A stretch of 64,000 bases of DNA from Actinoplanes couchii (GCF_016862075.1 NZ_BOMG01000008.1:58602-122601), one strand, 5' to 3'; positions 1 through 10,742 are shown, counted from the stretch's first letter. The notes: generated from the letters alone by a model not told the origin. Program-made: numbers and translations.

Positions 1-30
1 GAGCTGTCGTCGTCCGAACGGGGGAGCGCC

Positions 31-36
31 TATTCT
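31..36 (+). promoter_or_regulatory. Possible -10 box of a leaderless gene
   Basis: TATTCT fits the actinobacterial -10 pattern TANNNT. It ends six bases before the GTG at 43, and no Shine-Dalgarno sequence lies between, so transcription would start at or near the start codon. No convincing -35 box is visible. This is inference from spacing only. Confidence 0.3.
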
Positions 37-42
37 CAGCGC

Positions 43-585
43 GTGCTGATGACTACCGAGCGATTGATTCTGCGGCGGTTCCGGGCGTCGGACGCGCCGA
101 TGCTGGCGGCCTATCGATCGATTCCTGAGGTGGCTCGGTATCAACCTTGGGCGGTGCCTTATCCGGTGGAGAAGGCGGACGGCGCCGTCAAGGCCTATGC
201 CGAAGGGTCGCCGACGGCGGCGGGGTGGTTTCAATACGCCGTCGAGCACACGGCTGACCAGCGCCTCATCGGGGACGTGGGGGTGCGGATCCACGACAAC
301 CTGAAACAGGGGGAGATCGGGTTCACCTTCGACCCGGCGTACCAGCGCAAGGGTTTCGCCTTTGAGGCCGTGACCGCCGTGCTGGACCGGCTCCTCCTCA
401 AACAGGGCCTGCACAAGGTGACCGGGGAGTGTGACGCCCGGAACGTGCGGTCGGCGGGGCTGATGGAGCGGCTCGGGTTCCAGCGGGAGGGGCTGCTGCG
501 GCAGCAGACCTTCATCAAGGGGGAGTGGACCGACGACCTGCTGTACGGTCTGCTGGCCACCGAATGGCGACCAGCAGACCGATAG
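43..585 (+). CDS. GNAT family N-acetyltransferase (RimJ/RimL-like)
   Basis: This 180-residue protein has the Acetyltransf_3 form of the GNAT fold. The N-terminus reads TERLILRRFRASD, the central acetyl-CoA-binding segment follows a GEIGF strand as PAYQRKGFAFEA, and the C-terminal part has the N-x-R-S-x-x-L-M-E-R-LGF pattern around residues 134-146. Such enzymes acetylate amino groups of small molecules or ribosomal-protein N-termini; the substrate cannot be read from the sequence. The start is GTG 43 if the message is leaderless; ATG 49 in the same frame is an alternative. The gene converges on glgB with a gap of only three bases, so their 3' ends may interfere. Confidence 0.85.
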   Translation: MLMTTERLILRRFRASDAPMLAAYRSIPEVARYQPWAVPYPVEKADGAVKAYAEGSPTAAGWFQYAVEHTADQRLIGDVGVRIHDNLKQGEIGFTFDPAYQRKGFAFEAVTAVLDRLLLKQGLHKVTGECDARNVRSAGLMERLGFQREGLLRQQTFIKGEWTDDLLYGLLATEWRPADR

Positions 586-588
586 CGA

Positions 589-2769
589 TCAGGACGCGGT
601 GTAGCGCAGCCAGACCGTGCCGAGCGGGGGGATCCGCAGCGACACCGAGGCGTCGAAACCGTGCCAGGGCAGGTGCTCGGCCTCGACACCGCCGAGGTTG
701 CCGACGCCGGAGCCGCCGTACAGCTCGCTGTCGGTGTTGACCACCTCGTCCCAGCGGCCGGCCCGGGGCAGACCGATCCGGTAGCCCTCGTGCGGGACGG
801 CGGCGAAGTTGACCACGCAGGCCAGCGCGTCGCCGTTCGGGGCGAACCGGACGAACGAGAACGTGTTGTGCTGCGAGTCCTCGCTGGTGATCCACCGGAA
901 CCCGGACGGCGTGGTGTCCTGCGTCCACAGCGCCGGGGTGTCCCGGTAGACCCGGTTCAGGTCACCGACCAGGCCCTTGACACCACCGAACTGCGGATCC
1001 CTCAGCAGGTCCCAGTCCAGGCCGCGTTCCTCGCTCCACTCCCGCAGGTCGCCCATCTCGGCGCCCATGAACAGCAGCTGCTTGCCGGTGAACGCCCACA
1101 TGAAGCCGAGCAGCGCCCGGGTGTTGGCGAGTTTCTGCCACAGGTCGCCGGGCATCTTGCCGGTCAGCGAGCCCTTGCCGTGGACGACCTCGTCGTGGCT
1201 GATCGGCAGCGTGTAGTTCTCGCTCCACGCGTAGACCGTCGCGAAGGTCATCTGGTGGTGGTGCCACTGCCGGTGGACGGGCTCGTGCTCCATGTACGAC
1301 AGGGTGTCGTTCATCCAGCCCATGTTCCATTTGAAGCCGAACCCGAGACCGCCGAGGTGGGTGGGGCGGGTGACGCCGGGCCACGCGGTGGACTCCTCGG
1401 CGATCGTCATCACGCCGGGGTGGTTCTTGTAGACGGTCGCGTTCATCTCCTGCAGGAAGCTGATCGCGTCCAGGTTCTCCCGGCCGCCGTACTGGTTCGG
1501 GGTCCACTCGCCGTCCTTGCGCGAGTAGTCCAGGTACAGCATCGACGCGACCGCGTCCACCCGCAGACCGTCGGCGTGGAACTCCTCGCACCAGTACAGC
1601 GCGTTGGCGACCAGGAAGTTGCGGACCTCACGGCGGCCGAAGTCGAAGACGTACGTGCCCCAGTCGGGGTGTTCGCCACGCCGCCAGTCGCCGTGCTCGT
1701 AGAGCGGGCTGCCGTCGAATCGGGCCAGGCCCCACTCGTCCTTCGGGAAGTGTGCGGGCACCCAGTCCAGGATCACGCCGATGCCGGCCTGGTGCAGCTT
1801 GTCGACCAGGTACCGGAACTCGTCGGGGGTGCCGAACCGGGACGTCGGCGCGTAGTAGCCGGTGACCTGGTAACCCCACGACCCGCCGAACGGGTGCTCC
1901 ATCACCGGCATCAGCTCGACGTGCGTGAAGCCGGTCTCGACGACGTAGTCGACCAGCTGCTCGGCCAGCTCGACGTACGACAGGCCGGGCCGCCACGAGC
2001 CCAGGTGCACCTCGTACGCGCTGATCGGCTCCTGATGCCACGACTTGGCGGCCCGCTCGCGCATCCACTGCTCGTCGGCCCACTCGTACTCGGACTGGAA
2101 CACCACCGACGCGGTGGCCGGCGGCACCTCGGTGTGCTGCGCGAGGGGGTCGGCGTGCTCGCGCCACGTACCGTCCCGGCCGAGGATCTTGAACTTGTAC
2201 CGGGTGCCGACGTGCGCGGCCGGGATGTACAGCTCCCACACGCCGCTGGAGCCCAGCGACCGCATCGGCCAGCCGTCGTGCGGCCCCCAGCCGGCGAAGT
2301 CACCGACCACCTGCACGCCGCGCGCGCCGGGCGCCCACACCGCGAACGCGACGCCGGTGCCGTGCGGACGGGCGCCGAGCACCCGCCACAGCTTCTCGTG
2401 CCGGCCCTCGCCGATCAGGTGCAGGTCGAGCTCACCGAGTGTGGGGGTGTGCCGGTACGGGTCGTCGTGGGTCGTCCCGTCGACGTCGAGCCGGTAGTCG
2501 AGCACGGTGCCGGGCAGTTCGGCGGCGAAGATGCCGGCGTCGTGCACCTTCGTCATCGGGTGACGCTCACCGTCGTGCTCGACGGTCACCTCGGTGGCGT
2601 CCTTGCGCAGGGTCCGGATGACGGTGCGCCCGTCGTGCGGGTGGGCGCCGAGGACGGCGTGCGGATCGTGGGTGTCCCCGGCGATCACACCGTCCATCAG
2701 GCGTTTGTCGGCGGCGAGTGGGGCGGTGGTCTGACCGATCATGGTTTTGCGGTGCCCTCCGGGGTTCAT
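589..2769 (-). CDS. glgB: 1,4-alpha-glucan branching enzyme GlgB
   Basis: The enzyme cuts alpha-1,4-glucan chains and reattaches them by alpha-1,6 bonds, here branching the polymer made by GlgE. The 726 residues match the family length. An N-terminal carbohydrate-binding region ([14 protein letters not shown]) is followed by the GH13 barrel, with nucleophile Asp405 in LRVDAV, acid/base Glu458 in TIAEES and the third acidic residue in SHDEVVHG, then the C-terminal beta domain. The ATG at 2769 overlaps the mak stop as ATGA, which argues for translational coupling and decides the start; ATG 2742 is the alternative. It is the last gene of the glgE-treS-mak-glgB operon. Confidence 0.96.
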   Translation of the reverse strand: MNPGGHRKTMIGQTTAPLAADKRLMDGVIAGDTHDPHAVLGAHPHDGRTVIRTLRKDATEVTVEHDGERHPMTKVHDAGIFAAELPGTVLDYRLDVDGTTHDDPYRHTPTLGELDLHLIGEGRHEKLWRVLGARPHGTGVAFAVWAPGARGVQVVGDFAGWGPHDGWPMRSLGSSGVWELYIPAAHVGTRYKFKILGRDGTWREHADPLAQHTEVPPATASVVFQSEYEWADEQWMRERAAKSWHQEPISAYEVHLGSWRPGLSYVELAEQLVDYVVETGFTHVELMPVMEHPFGGSWGYQVTGYYAPTSRFGTPDEFRYLVDKLHQAGIGVILDWVPAHFPKDEWGLARFDGSPLYEHGDWRRGEHPDWGTYVFDFGRREVRNFLVANALYWCEEFHADGLRVDAVASMLYLDYSRKDGEWTPNQYGGRENLDAISFLQEMNATVYKNHPGVMTIAEESTAWPGVTRPTHLGGLGFGFKWNMGWMNDTLSYMEHEPVHRQWHHHQMTFATVYAWSENYTLPISHDEVVHGKGSLTGKMPGDLWQKLANTRALLGFMWAFTGKQLLFMGAEMGDLREWSEERGLDWDLLRDPQFGGVKGLVGDLNRVYRDTPALWTQDTTPSGFRWITSEDSQHNTFSFVRFAPNGDALACVVNFAAVPHEGYRIGLPRAGRWDEVVNTDSELYGGSGVGNLGGVEAEHLPWHGFDASVSLRIPPLGTVWLRYTAS

Positions 2770-4070
2770 CCGACGAGCCTGGCGATGGACCGCAGGGGGA
2801 TCCGCAGCCAGCCGGGCCGATGTCGGGCTTCATAGGCGGCCTCGTAGACCGCCTTGTCCAGCTCGTACGCGGCCAGCAGCGCACCGCGGTCCCGCGGGTC
2901 GGTGCCGGCCGCGCTGGTGTATCCGTCGCAGAACGCCGCCTGGTTGCGGTCCACCCATTCCCGGGCGCGCGCCGCCAGGTGCTCGTCGTCGTCGGAGTCG
3001 ACGAGCAGTTGGTAGGCGGCGTACTCGTAGGACCGCAGCACTCCGGCGATGTCCCGCAGGGGTGAGTCGGGCAGCCGGCGCTCGTCCAGCGGCTGGCCGG
3101 GCTCACCCTCGAAGTCGATCAGCAGCCAGCTCTCCGGGGTGCGCAGCACCTGGCCCAGGTGCAGGTCGCCGTGGATGCGCTGGACGTCGACCTGCTCGCC
3201 GGTGAGGGCGGTGAACCGTTCGGTGATCGCCGGGACGTACTGCTGCAGCTCGGGCACCGCGTTGGCGGCGGTCCGCAACCGGGCCAGCACCGCGTCCAGC
3301 GGGAACGGCGCCGGGCCGCCGCCGAGTTGCTCGGCCAGCGTCAGGTGCACCGACGCGACCGCCTCGCCGAGCCGGTACGACTCGCCCTGGAAGTCGCCGC
3401 CCACCTCGTCCGCGCCGTAGGCGGCGTCGGCGAACAGGTCCCGGGCCGAGGCGGTGGCCATCGCCCAGCCCTCGGCCGAGTTCACCGCGTATTCGGTGAC
3501 CATGCCCAGGGAGAAGTCGTCGGCCGCCCGGTACGACCCGAACAGCCGGGCCACGTGCGGGTTCCCGGCCCGGCCGAGCACCCGGTTCAGTTCGATGTCC
3601 GGGTTGATGCCGCTGGTCACCCGCCGGAACATCTTGAAGATCGCGGCCTCGTCGAAGATCACACTGGTGTTGGACTGCTCCGCGTCGAACACCCGCGGCC
3701 AGGCCTCCAGCGGCAGCGTGACGTCCGGTTCCTTCTCGAACGCGATGTCACCGGTCAGCTCGGAGCGGTCGAAGAGGGTCAGCAGGTAGCGGGCCGCCGC
3801 CGGGTCGTAGACCGCGTCGTAGCCGGTCCGGCCGTCGTCGGTGGTGCCGATGGTGGCCACCGCGCTGTACTCGGCCATCGGGCCGTCACCCCAGCCCACC
3901 ACGATCTGGTAGCGCTCGGAACTGCCGTCGGTGTACTCCACGTCGACGAGGACCAGCTCCAGGTCCTCGCCCAGCGGGGTCGCGGACGCCTGTTTGACCG
4001 AGGACAGGACCCGGCTGCGCCCGGCGTACCAGCGCTGTTTCGGTAACCACTCGGCGTACGGCAGCGTCAT
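2766..4070 (-). CDS. mak: Maltokinase (Pep2/Mak)
   Basis: Maltokinase phosphorylates maltose with ATP to maltose 1-phosphate, the donor for GlgE. The 434-residue protein starts [19 protein letters not shown], typical of the family. Its C-lobe has the phosphotransferase motif HGDLHLGQ with Asp302 and then LIDFEGEP for metal binding, as in aminoglycoside-kinase-like folds. ATG 4070 is preceded by AGGAGA and overlaps the treS stop as ATGA. In some actinobacteria treS and mak are fused; here they are separate but coupled. An open frame extends upstream to 4523 inside treS, but the Shine-Dalgarno and family N-terminus show that part is not translated. Confidence 0.95.
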   Translation of the reverse strand: MTLPYAEWLPKQRWYAGRSRVLSSVKQASATPLGEDLELVLVDVEYTDGSSERYQIVVGWGDGPMAEYSAVATIGTTDDGRTGYDAVYDPAAARYLLTLFDRSELTGDIAFEKEPDVTLPLEAWPRVFDAEQSNTSVIFDEAAIFKMFRRVTSGINPDIELNRVLGRAGNPHVARLFGSYRAADDFSLGMVTEYAVNSAEGWAMATASARDLFADAAYGADEVGGDFQGESYRLGEAVASVHLTLAEQLGGGPAPFPLDAVLARLRTAANAVPELQQYVPAITERFTALTGEQVDVQRIHGDLHLGQVLRTPESWLLIDFEGEPGQPLDERRLPDSPLRDIAGVLRSYEYAAYQLLVDSDDDEHLAARAREWVDRNQAAFCDGYTSAAGTDPRDRGALLAAYELDKAVYEAAYEARHRPGWLRIPLRSIARLVG

Positions 4071-5827
4071 TGCTTCTCCTCGGACCCGCACAGTTGGAAC
4101 CAGTAGAAACCGTGCCCCGGAAGGGTCAGAAGGTACGGCAGCTGCCCGATCCGGGGGAAGTTCACGTGCCCGGTCAACTCCACCGGGGTGTACCCGTTCC
4201 AGTGCTGCAGATTCAGCTCGATCGGCTGCGGGAAGCGCGACAGGTTGTTCACGCAGAGCACCACGTCGTCGCCGATCTCGCGCAGGAAGGCGAGCACCGA
4301 CGGGTTGGAGCCGCCCAGTTCCCGGAACGTGCCGGTGGCGAACGCCTCGTGCCGCCGCCGGACCGCGAGCATGGTCCGGGTCCAGTTCAGCAACGAGGTG
4401 GCGCTGTCGCGCTGGGCCTCCACGTTGACCGCCTGGTAGCCGTACACCGGGTCCTGGTTGACCGGCAGGTAGAGCCGCCCGGGCGTGGCCGTGGAGAAAC
4501 CGGCGTTGCGGTCCGGGGTCCACTGCATCGGGGTGCGCACCCCGTCGCGGTCACCGAGCCAGATGTTGTCGCCCATCCCGATCTCGTCGCCGTAGTAGAG
4601 CACCGGCGAACCGGGCAGCGACAGCAGCAGGGCGGTGAACAGCTCGATCTGGTTGCGGTCGTTCTCCAGCAGCGGGGCGAGCCGGCGGCGGATGCCGACG
4701 TTCGCCTTCATCCGCGGGTCCTTGGCGTACTCCGAGTACATGTAGTCGCGCTCTTCGTCGGTCACCATCTCGAGCGTCAGCTCGTCGTGGTTGCGCAGGA
4801 AGATGCCCCACTGGGTGTTCTCCGGGATCGGTGGCGTCTGGGCCAGGATCTCCGAGATCGGGAAACGCGACTCCCGCCGTACGGCCATGAAGATCCGTGG
4901 CATCAGCGGGAAGTGGAACGCCATGTGGCACTCGTCGCCGCCGGAGCGGGCGTCACCGAAGTACTCCACCACGTCGGCCGGCCACTGGTTCGCCTCGGCC
5001 AGCAGCACCCGGCCGGGGAACTCGTCGTCGATCACCTTGCGGCAGTGCTTGAGGAACGCGTGCGTCTGCGGGAGGTTCTCGCAGTTGGTGCCCTCCTCCT
5101 CGAAGAGGTACGGCACCGCGTCCAGCCGGAACCCGTCGATGCCCAGGTCGAGCCAGAACCGCAGCACGTCCAGCATCGCCTCCTGCACCTTCGGGTTCTC
5201 GTAGTTGAGATCCGGCTGGTGCGAGAAGAACCGGTGCCAGTAGAACTGCCGCCGCACCGGGTCGAACGTCCAGTTCGACTCCTCGGTGTCGACGAAGATG
5301 ATCCGCGCGTCCTGGTACTTCTCGCTGGTGTCGTTCCAGACGTAGAAGTCGCCGTACGGGCCCTCCGGGTCGTGCCGGGACGCCTGGAACCACGGGTGCG
5401 AGTCCGACGTGTGGTTCATGACCAGGTCGGTGATCACCCGGATGCCGCGCTTGTGCGCCGCGTCCAGCAGGGCCACGAAGTCCTCGACCGTGCCGAACTC
5501 GGGCAGCACCTTGTAGAAGTCGCGGATGTCGTAGCCGCCGTCGCGCAGCGGCGAGTCGTAGAACGGCGGCAGCCACAGGCAGTCGACACCCAGCCATTGC
5601 AGGTAGTCGAGCCGTTCTATCAGGCCGCGCAGGTCACCGCCGCCGTCCGAACCCGAGTCGTAGAAGGCTCTGACCAGCACCTCGTAGAAGACGGCCCGCT
5701 GGAACCAGGTCCGGTCGGCGGGAAGGGTCCGGGCGTGCCCGAAGTCCTCGGAGGTCGGATGCTCGACCACCCCGTCCTCGGTGTGGCTTCCCTCAGCCGG
5801 ATCGTGTTCGGACGTCGACAGCTCCAT
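4067..5827 (-). CDS. treS: Trehalose synthase (maltose alpha-D-glucosyltransferase) TreS
   Basis: TreS interconverts trehalose and maltose, and in this operon feeds maltose to the maltokinase. The 586-residue GH13 protein has nucleophile Asp236 in FRLDAVPYL, acid/base Glu278 in LLAEANQWP and the [10 protein letters not shown] segment that carries the transition-state Asp. The N-terminus [20 protein letters not shown] is typical of TreS. ATG 5827 has GGGGAGAA five bases upstream; the longer open frame to 5926 runs into glgE and is not needed. It lies 19 bases after the glgE stop and overlaps mak by four bases. TreS could also degrade maltose to trehalose if flux reverses. Confidence 0.95.
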   Translation of the reverse strand: MELSTSEHDPAEGSHTEDGVVEHPTSEDFGHARTLPADRTWFQRAVFYEVLVRAFYDSGSDGGGDLRGLIERLDYLQWLGVDCLWLPPFYDSPLRDGGYDIRDFYKVLPEFGTVEDFVALLDAAHKRGIRVITDLVMNHTSDSHPWFQASRHDPEGPYGDFYVWNDTSEKYQDARIIFVDTEESNWTFDPVRRQFYWHRFFSHQPDLNYENPKVQEAMLDVLRFWLDLGIDGFRLDAVPYLFEEEGTNCENLPQTHAFLKHCRKVIDDEFPGRVLLAEANQWPADVVEYFGDARSGGDECHMAFHFPLMPRIFMAVRRESRFPISEILAQTPPIPENTQWGIFLRNHDELTLEMVTDEERDYMYSEYAKDPRMKANVGIRRRLAPLLENDRNQIELFTALLLSLPGSPVLYYGDEIGMGDNIWLGDRDGVRTPMQWTPDRNAGFSTATPGRLYLPVNQDPVYGYQAVNVEAQRDSATSLLNWTRTMLAVRRRHEAFATGTFRELGGSNPSVLAFLREIGDDVVLCVNNLSRFPQPIELNLQHWNGYTPVELTGHVNFPRIGQLPYLLTLPGHGFYWFQLCGSEEKQ

Positions 5828-5846
5828 CGTGTTTCTCCCCTTGTTG

Positions 5847-7811
5847 CTACCGTGCCTGTACGACGAACACGTGCGCCGGTTCCACGAATGGATCGATCCG
5901 CACCGCGTTGTACTGCCCCCACTCATACGACGCCCCGGTGATCTGGTCGACCACGGTGAAGCGCTCGTGCCAGTCCAGGCCGAGAGCCGGCATGTCCAGA
6001 GTGGTGTTGCCCCACTGCACGTTGCTGGAATCGAACGAGCAGATCACCAGAACCGTGTTCCCGGTCTCCGGATCGCGCTTGGAGAAGCAGAGCAGCGAGC
6101 CGTTGTCGATCTCGTGGAACCGCAGGTTGCGCAGCCAGTGCAGGGCCGGGTTCTCGTCACGGACCCGGTTCAGCTTGGTCAGGAACGGGGCCAGCGAGCG
6201 GCCGGCCTTCTCCGCCGCCGCCCAGTCCCGGGGCTTCAGCTCGAACTTCTCGTTGTCGATGTATTCCTCGGCGCCCGGGCGCGGCACGTGCTCGAACAGC
6301 TCGTACCCGGAGTAGAGGCCCCAGGACGGGGTGAGCATCGACGCCAGCACCGCCCGGATCTTGAACATCGGCGGGCCGCCGTTCTGCAGCGACTCGTGCA
6401 GGATGTCCGGGGTGTTCGGCCAGAAGTTGGGCCGCATCCAGTCGACCGAGGCGAGCAGCTGCCCCATGTACTCCTTCATCTCGGCGGCCGAGGTGCGCCA
6501 GGTGAAGTACGTGTACGACTGGGTGAAACCGATCTTGCCGAGCCCGTTCATCATCGCCGGGCGGGTGAACGCCTCGGCCAGGAACAGCACGTCCGGATGG
6601 GTCTCCTTGACCTTCGGGATCAGCCACTGCCAGAAGTTGACGGCCTTGGTGTGCGGGTTGTCCACCCGGAAGATCCGGACCCCGTTCTCCACCCAGTGCA
6701 TCACCACGCGGTAGACCTCGTCGCGCAGCGTGCGGTAGTCGTTGTCCCAGTTGATCGGGTAGATGTCCTGGTACTTCTTGGGCGGGTTCTCGGCGTACGC
6801 GATGGTGCCGTCCGCCTTGGTGGTGAAGAACTGCGGGAACTGCTTGACCCACGGGTGGTCCGGAGCGGCCTGCAGCGCGAGGTCCAGCGCGACCTCCATG
6901 CCCAGCTCCTCGGCCTTCTCCCGGAACGCCACGAAGTCCTCGAGGGTGCCCAGCTGCGGGTGGATCGCGTCGTGACCGCCCTCGTCGGAGCCGATCGCCC
7001 ACGGCGAGCCGACGTCCTCCGGCCGCGCGACCAGGGTGTTGTTGCGGCCCTTGCGGTTGATCTTGCCGATCGGGTGGATCGGTGGCAGGTAGACGACGTT
7101 GAAGCCCATCGCCGCCACGGCCGGCAGCCGCTTCGCCGCGGTCCGGAAGTCACCGTGCCTGATCGGCGTGGCGTCCGGGCCGATCTCGGCGCCCTCCGAG
7201 CGCGGGAAGAACTCGTACCAGGACGAGTACAGCGCGCGCTTGCGGTCCACCCAGAGCGCGAACGAGCGGGTCGTGGTGACCAGGTGCCGCACCGGGTTGT
7301 GCCAGAGCAGCTCCTCCAGGTCCAGCGCCGGGGTGACCCGGGCGAACAGCGACTTCTCGGTGTCGCGCAGCGCGGCCGCGGCCTCCCGGACCCGCTCCTC
7401 CTGGTCCGCCGGGACGATCTTGGTGGCCAGGTCGAGCGTCTCGGCGCCCTCGGCCAGATCGTTCGCCAGATCCTCGGCGCCCTGCCCGGCGCCGATCTTC
7501 TTCACCACGGCGTCGCGCCACGTCCGGTACGGATCGTCGAACGCCTCCACCGTGAACGTCCACCGGCCCACCTCGTCCGGGCGGATCGCGGCGTGCCATT
7601 TGTCGAGGCCCGGCTCACCGGGGGTCATCCGCGTGAAAGCCTGGGTGCCGCCGTCGGGGCCGCGCCATACCACGTTCACGCCGAGCGCGTGATGACCTTC
7701 GCGATAGGACACCGCCGAGACGGGAACCAGTTCGCCGACGACCGCTTTCGCGGGGTAGCGGCCACCGGAAACAGCCGGTGTCACGTCTTCGATGGGGAAG
7801 CGACCGGTCAT
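5847..7811 (-). CDS. glgE: Alpha-1,4-glucan:maltose-1-phosphate maltosyltransferase GlgE
   Basis: GlgE extends alpha-1,4-glucan by transferring maltosyl units from maltose 1-phosphate. The 654 residues carry an N-terminal domain ([22 protein letters not shown]) and a GH13_3 catalytic barrel with nucleophile Asp384 in FRVDNPHTK and acid/base Glu413 in FLAEAFTRP, close to the positions of the Streptomyces coelicolor enzyme. ATG 7811 is chosen because GGTGGAG lies just upstream; the spacing is short, and the in-frame GTG at 7820 has no such site. It is the first gene of the operon, so the promoter should lie in the 346-base divergent region 7812-8157. Disruption of this pathway is known to poison mycobacteria through maltose 1-phosphate. 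Confidence 0.96.
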   Translation of the reverse strand: MTGRFPIEDVTPAVSGGRYPAKAVVGELVPVSAVSYREGHHALGVNVVWRGPDGGTQAFTRMTPGEPGLDKWHAAIRPDEVGRWTFTVEAFDDPYRTWRDAVVKKIGAGQGAEDLANDLAEGAETLDLATKIVPADQEERVREAAAALRDTEKSLFARVTPALDLEELLWHNPVRHLVTTTRSFALWVDRKRALYSSWYEFFPRSEGAEIGPDATPIRHGDFRTAAKRLPAVAAMGFNVVYLPPIHPIGKINRKGRNNTLVARPEDVGSPWAIGSDEGGHDAIHPQLGTLEDFVAFREKAEELGMEVALDLALQAAPDHPWVKQFPQFFTTKADGTIAYAENPPKKYQDIYPINWDNDYRTLRDEVYRVVMHWVENGVRIFRVDNPHTKAVNFWQWLIPKVKETHPDVLFLAEAFTRPAMMNGLGKIGFTQSYTYFTWRTSAAEMKEYMGQLLASVDWMRPNFWPNTPDILHESLQNGGPPMFKIRAVLASMLTPSWGLYSGYELFEHVPRPGAEEYIDNEKFELKPRDWAAAEKAGRSLAPFLTKLNRVRDENPALHWLRNLRFHEIDNGSLLCFSKRDPETGNTVLVICSFDSSNVQWGNTTLDMPALGLDWHERFTVVDQITGASYEWGQYNAVRIDPFVEPAHVFVVQAR

Positions 7812-8157
7812 GATCTCCACCGTAGTCAGAGGGGTGCGGGAGGACTCGGCGACCGGGAAAACCAGCGCGCGGTGTCCCTAAGACTTCTCCGCAGCGGGAA
7901 ATTTGAAACGGCCGACCGCCGATGCGTCCCAACCTACCGGAGCCGGACCCCCGCACCGCATCCAGACGCGGCCGGGTGCCACCGCGGATCGCGATGATTT
8001 CACCTGTTCGCAACAGGCGTTCACCTTTAAAACACGGTCGGGAGCGCGTCGGTTGCCCTGGGTTGCCATCGGGGACCATCGCTCAAACCCGGTCCCGGGG
8101 CACCGAAACATCCCTCGACGCAAGCCGACGGCGAGCGCACAACGGAGGAGATGAACT
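7812..8157. other. Divergent intergenic region with a 13-base palindrome
   Basis: This 346-base stretch separates glgE from a forward hypothetical gene and should hold promoters for both. The one clear element is the interrupted palindrome CTGTTCGCAACAG at 8004-8016, which could be an operator. It is followed by an AT-rich TTTAAAA at about 8024. No small gene with a ribosome binding site is visible apart from the GGAGGAG that serves the GTG at 8158. Confidence 0.4.
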
Positions 8158-8736
8158 GTGGCCGGACCGTCCAGCGCCCTGTCCCCGGTGATCGCCGCCA
8201 GCACCCACTGGCTGGCGCGTGCCTACCCGGGCGGCGAGGCCAACACGGTCTCCCACACCCTCGCCGAGCTCCAGGCCCGGCAGGCGATCACGGTCGCCGC
8301 CTGGCTGCGCTACCCCACCGAGGTCGACGCGGCGCTGGTCGCGATCGCCGGCCCCGGCGGCTCCGCGATCCTGGACTGGCGGGCCGGCAGCGAGCCCGAG
8401 GACGAGTTCGCCGACGGCGAGGGCTGGCGCACCTGGGTCGACGAGGTCGTCGTCTCCTGGGCCGCGTGCCTGCTCGCCGACCCGCTGCTGGCCCGGCGCG
8501 GCGTCGACGCGGTCATCGCCGCGATGCCGGTCCCGGACCAGCGTCCCCGCCCGCACGGTCGCCGCGGTGGCCTGCCCAACGAGTTCCGCCGCCTGCTGCA
8601 GCCGGACGCCCGTGACCGTGACGCCGCCTCGCTGCTGCGCCACCCCGACCTGCTCGACCCGATCGCCTCGATGCACCGCGACCAGCTGCTCTACCTCCTG
8701 GACGCCGAGCAGGACCGCACCCCCCTGGCGGCCTGA
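8158..8736 (+). CDS. Hypothetical protein, 192 residues
   Basis: I do not recognise the family. The protein is soluble, without signal peptide or membrane span, Ala/Leu/Asp-rich and probably helical. Tryptophans cluster around DWRAG, GWRTW and VVVSWAA. A basic Arg/Pro stretch (DQRPRPHGRRGGLP) lies near residues 126-139. The GTG start is decided by GGAGGAG seven bases upstream; an ATG at 8151 sits in another frame. The gene ends just before a nested inverted repeat and a strong terminator, so it is probably transcribed alone. The neighbouring glgE operon runs away from it. Confidence 0.75.
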   Translation: MAGPSSALSPVIAASTHWLARAYPGGEANTVSHTLAELQARQAITVAAWLRYPTEVDAALVAIAGPGGSAILDWRAGSEPEDEFADGEGWRTWVDEVVVSWAACLLADPLLARRGVDAVIAAMPVPDQRPRPHGRRGGLPNEFRRLLQPDARDRDAASLLRHPDLLDPIASMHRDQLLYLLDAEQDRTPLAA

Positions 8737-8747
8737 AATCGGCTACC

Positions 8748-8807
8748 CCCTCCCGGAGGGGACCGTCCGCGCACGCGGGTGCAGACGGTCCCGCCGGATC
8801 GGGAGGG
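8748..8807 (+). repeat. Nested inverted repeat after the hypothetical gene
   Basis: Outer arms CCCTCCCG (8748-8755) and CGGGAGGG (8800-8807) enclose inner arms GGGACCGTC (8759-8767) and GACGGTCCC (8784-8792). The RNA could fold into a long two-tier stem directly before the T-tract terminator at 8813. It may protect the 3' end of the message. Confidence 0.5.
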
Positions 8808-8812
8808 GTTCC

Positions 8813-8864
8813 GGAGGCCGTGGGAACGGCGAGTCCTCCTGCTGTTCCCGCGGCCTCCTTTTTT
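8813..8864 (+). terminator. Rho-independent terminator
   Basis: A 15-base stem, GGAGGCCGTGGGAAC with GTTCCCGCGGCCTCC and one G-T wobble, is followed directly by six T residues. It ends the transcript of the 8158-8736 gene. T-tracts this clean are uncommon at this GC content. Confidence 0.9.
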
Positions 8865-8922
8865 CTGTGACATCGGACAATCGGTCCCGCCGGGCGTGTC
8901 CGGGCGCTGATACTCCTGCGGC

Positions 8923-9495
8923 ATGAAGACCGCTCTGTTGGCTCTCGTCCTGGCCGGTCCGGTTCCGCCCGGCACCCTGCTCACCCAGGCGGACGGTCAC
9001 GTCGGCCCACCGGTCGCCGCTGCGTACCGGGCCCCGGCCGTCTGTGACGCGGACTTCCCCAGCGACCGGCTGGTGCGGTCGCGGGCGTCGATCGAACTCC
9101 AGTACCGGTCGGCCCGGCTGAGCACCGACTACATCCCCACCGACACCGTGCACAACACCGTCACCGTCTACCGCGCCGGTGGCGCCGCACAGTTCATCAC
9201 CGAGCTGCGCACCGCCGTACGGAAATGTCCGCTGGGTCGTTTCGGCGCTCGCGCCGCGAAGTTCCGGCTCGTCGAAAACAGCGACGATGCCCTGTTGGTG
9301 GAACGATCGACCGCCGCCTACAACGACGACGGCAGCGTCGCGGGCGGCCGTCGCGTCACGTGGATCGCCGCCGTCCGGGACGGCGACGCGGTCACCATGC
9401 TCGAAACCATCGGTTACGAGTCGGGCACCGCGTCACCGGCCGAGGTGCGGGGCCTGGTGAAGGCCGCCGCGAAGCGTCTCGAACTCCTAAGCTAG
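8923..9495 (+). CDS. Secreted hypothetical protein
   Basis: The 190-residue protein starts with a short hydrophobic export signal (MKTALLALVLAGPVPPGT), and the rest is hydrophilic with two cysteines, in AVCDADF and VRKCPLG, that could form a disulfide. The layout of a conserved Cys, a VTVYRAGGAAQF strand-helix and a late VTMLETIGY strand recalls small extracytoplasmic sensor domains next to actinobacterial kinases (PknH-type). That likeness is weak and the function is unknown. No good Shine-Dalgarno precedes ATG 8923. The stop overlaps the convergent gene at 9487 by nine bases. Confidence 0.7.
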   Translation: MKTALLALVLAGPVPPGTLLTQADGHVGPPVAAAYRAPAVCDADFPSDRLVRSRASIELQYRSARLSTDYIPTDTVHNTVTVYRAGGAAQFITELRTAVRKCPLGRFGARAAKFRLVENSDDALLVERSTAAYNDDGSVAGGRRVTWIAAVRDGDAVTMLETIGYESGTASPAEVRGLVKAAAKRLELLS

Positions 9496-9948
9496 GCGCG
9501 CCGGGAAACCGCCGGTGGCGATCGGGCCCCAGGACTCGATCGTCACCCGGATCAGGCACTTGCCCTGGTCGGTCATGGCCTGCCGGTACTCGTCCCAGTC
9601 CGAGTGCTCACCGGAGATCACCCGGAAGTACTCGACCAGCGGCTCCACCGCCTCCGGCAGGTCGATCACCTCGGCCACCCCGTCGACCTGCACCCACGGG
9701 CCGTTCCACTCGTCGGACAGGATCGTCAGCGTGACCCGGGGGTCGCGGCGGATGTTCGCCACCTTCGCCCGCTCCGGGTAACTGGAGATGACGATGCGGC
9801 CCTCGGTGTCCACGCCGCACGTGTTCGGTGACGACTGCGGCCGGCCGTCCTTCTTCGTGGTCAGCAGGATCGCGTGGTGCCGCGGGCGCAGGAACTCGAG
9901 GAGTTCCGCGCGCTCGACCTTGTTGTTGGTCGCGACCGTGCGAGCCAT
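9487..9948 (-). CDS. PPOX-class, probably F420-dependent, oxidoreductase-like protein
   Basis: The 153-residue protein is a split-barrel flavin/F420-binding protein of the pyridoxamine-phosphate-oxidase-like class. The pattern is typical: ILLTTKKDGRPQSSP as the first strands, IVISSYPERAKVANIRRDPRVTLTI for the cofactor phosphate region, and WVQVDGVAEVID. These proteins reduce varied substrates with F420H2 or FMN; the substrate is unknown. The open frame extends to 10497 inside ppgK, but ATG 9948 shares one base with the ppgK stop (TGATG), so the genes are coupled. The link to glucose phosphorylation is not obvious. Confidence 0.88.
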   Translation of the reverse strand: MARTVATNNKVERAELLEFLRPRHHAILLTTKKDGRPQSSPNTCGVDTEGRIVISSYPERAKVANIRRDPRVTLTILSDEWNGPWVQVDGVAEVIDLPEAVEPLVEYFRVISGEHSDWDEYRQAMTDQGKCLIRVTIESWGPIATGGFPARLA

Positions 9949-10742
9949 CAGTGCACCTCCGTGGTGTCGACGGCGATCGCGCCCGGATCCTGGCCGCCCG
10001 GGCCCTCGGCGGCCTGTGCCGCCGCGATCGCCGCTCCGATGATGCCCGCGTTGTTCAGCAGCGTGGCCGGAACGATCGGGGTCTTGATGTCCAGCAGCGG
10101 GAAGAACTTCTCCGACTTCTTGCTGACACCGCCGCCGATGACGAACAGCCGCGGCGACAACAGCATCTCCACGTGACGCAGGTAGCGCTCCACCCGGACC
10201 GCCCACCGCTCCCAGCTCAGATCCTCCGACTCCCGGGCCCGGTCGGCGGCCCGCGACTCGGCGTCCACCCCGTCCAGCTCCAGGTGGCCGAACTCGGTGT
10301 TCGGGATCAGCACCCCGTCCAGGAACAGGGCGCTGCCGATCCCGGTCCCGAAGGTCAGCATCATGATCAGGCCGGACTGGTCCCGGCCGCCACCGAACGC
10401 CACCTCGGCGACCCCGGCCGCGTCCGCGTCGTTCAGCACCGTCACCGGCTTGCCCAGCCGTTCGGAGAACAGGCGCGCGGCCGGCGCCTCCAGCCACGAC
10501 TTGTCCACGTTCGCGGCGGTGCGGGTCACGCCGTCGACCACCACGCCGGGGAACGTCACGCCGACGCTGTCGAACCCGTCGAACTGGGCGGCGACCTCGG
10601 CGACCGCCTCCACCACGCTGGCCACGTCGGCGGGCTGCGGGGTCGGCACCCGGAAGCGCTCGCCGATCAGCTCACCACGCGCCTGGTCGACCAGGGCCCC
10701 CTTCACGCCGGAGCCGCCGATGTCGATGCCGAGGATGGTCAT
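9948..10742 (-). CDS. ppgK: Polyphosphate glucokinase (ROK family)
   Basis: The enzyme phosphorylates glucose at C6 using polyphosphate and often ATP. The 264-residue protein is the normal length. It has the phosphate loop DIGGSGVKG at residues 7-15, the catalytic-base region VLNDADAAG with Asp105, the TFGTGIGSALF segment near 130-140 that is characteristic of actinobacterial PpgK, and FGHLELDG after it. It lacks the zinc-binding CGCxGCxE motif of repressor-type ROK proteins, which supports the kinase call. It leads a two-gene coupled unit with the PPOX protein and has its own 220-base divergent upstream region. Confidence 0.93.
   Translation of the reverse strand: MTILGIDIGGSGVKGALVDQARGELIGERFRVPTPQPADVASVVEAVAEVAAQFDGFDSVGVTFPGVVVDGVTRTAANVDKSWLEAPAARLFSERLGKPVTVLNDADAAGVAEVAFGGGRDQSGLIMMLTFGTGIGSALFLDGVLIPNTEFGHLELDGVDAESRAADRARESEDLSWERWAVRVERYLRHVEMLLSPRLFVIGGGVSKKSEKFFPLLDIKTPIVPATLLNNAGIIGAAIAAAQAAEGPGGQDPGAIAVDTTEVH

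Noticed and set aside
661..2835. Long forward reading frame of 724 codons opposite glgB
   Set aside because: It is the mirror frame of a GC-rich gene; composition is skewed to Val, Gly and Arg, there is no domain, and glgB is certain.
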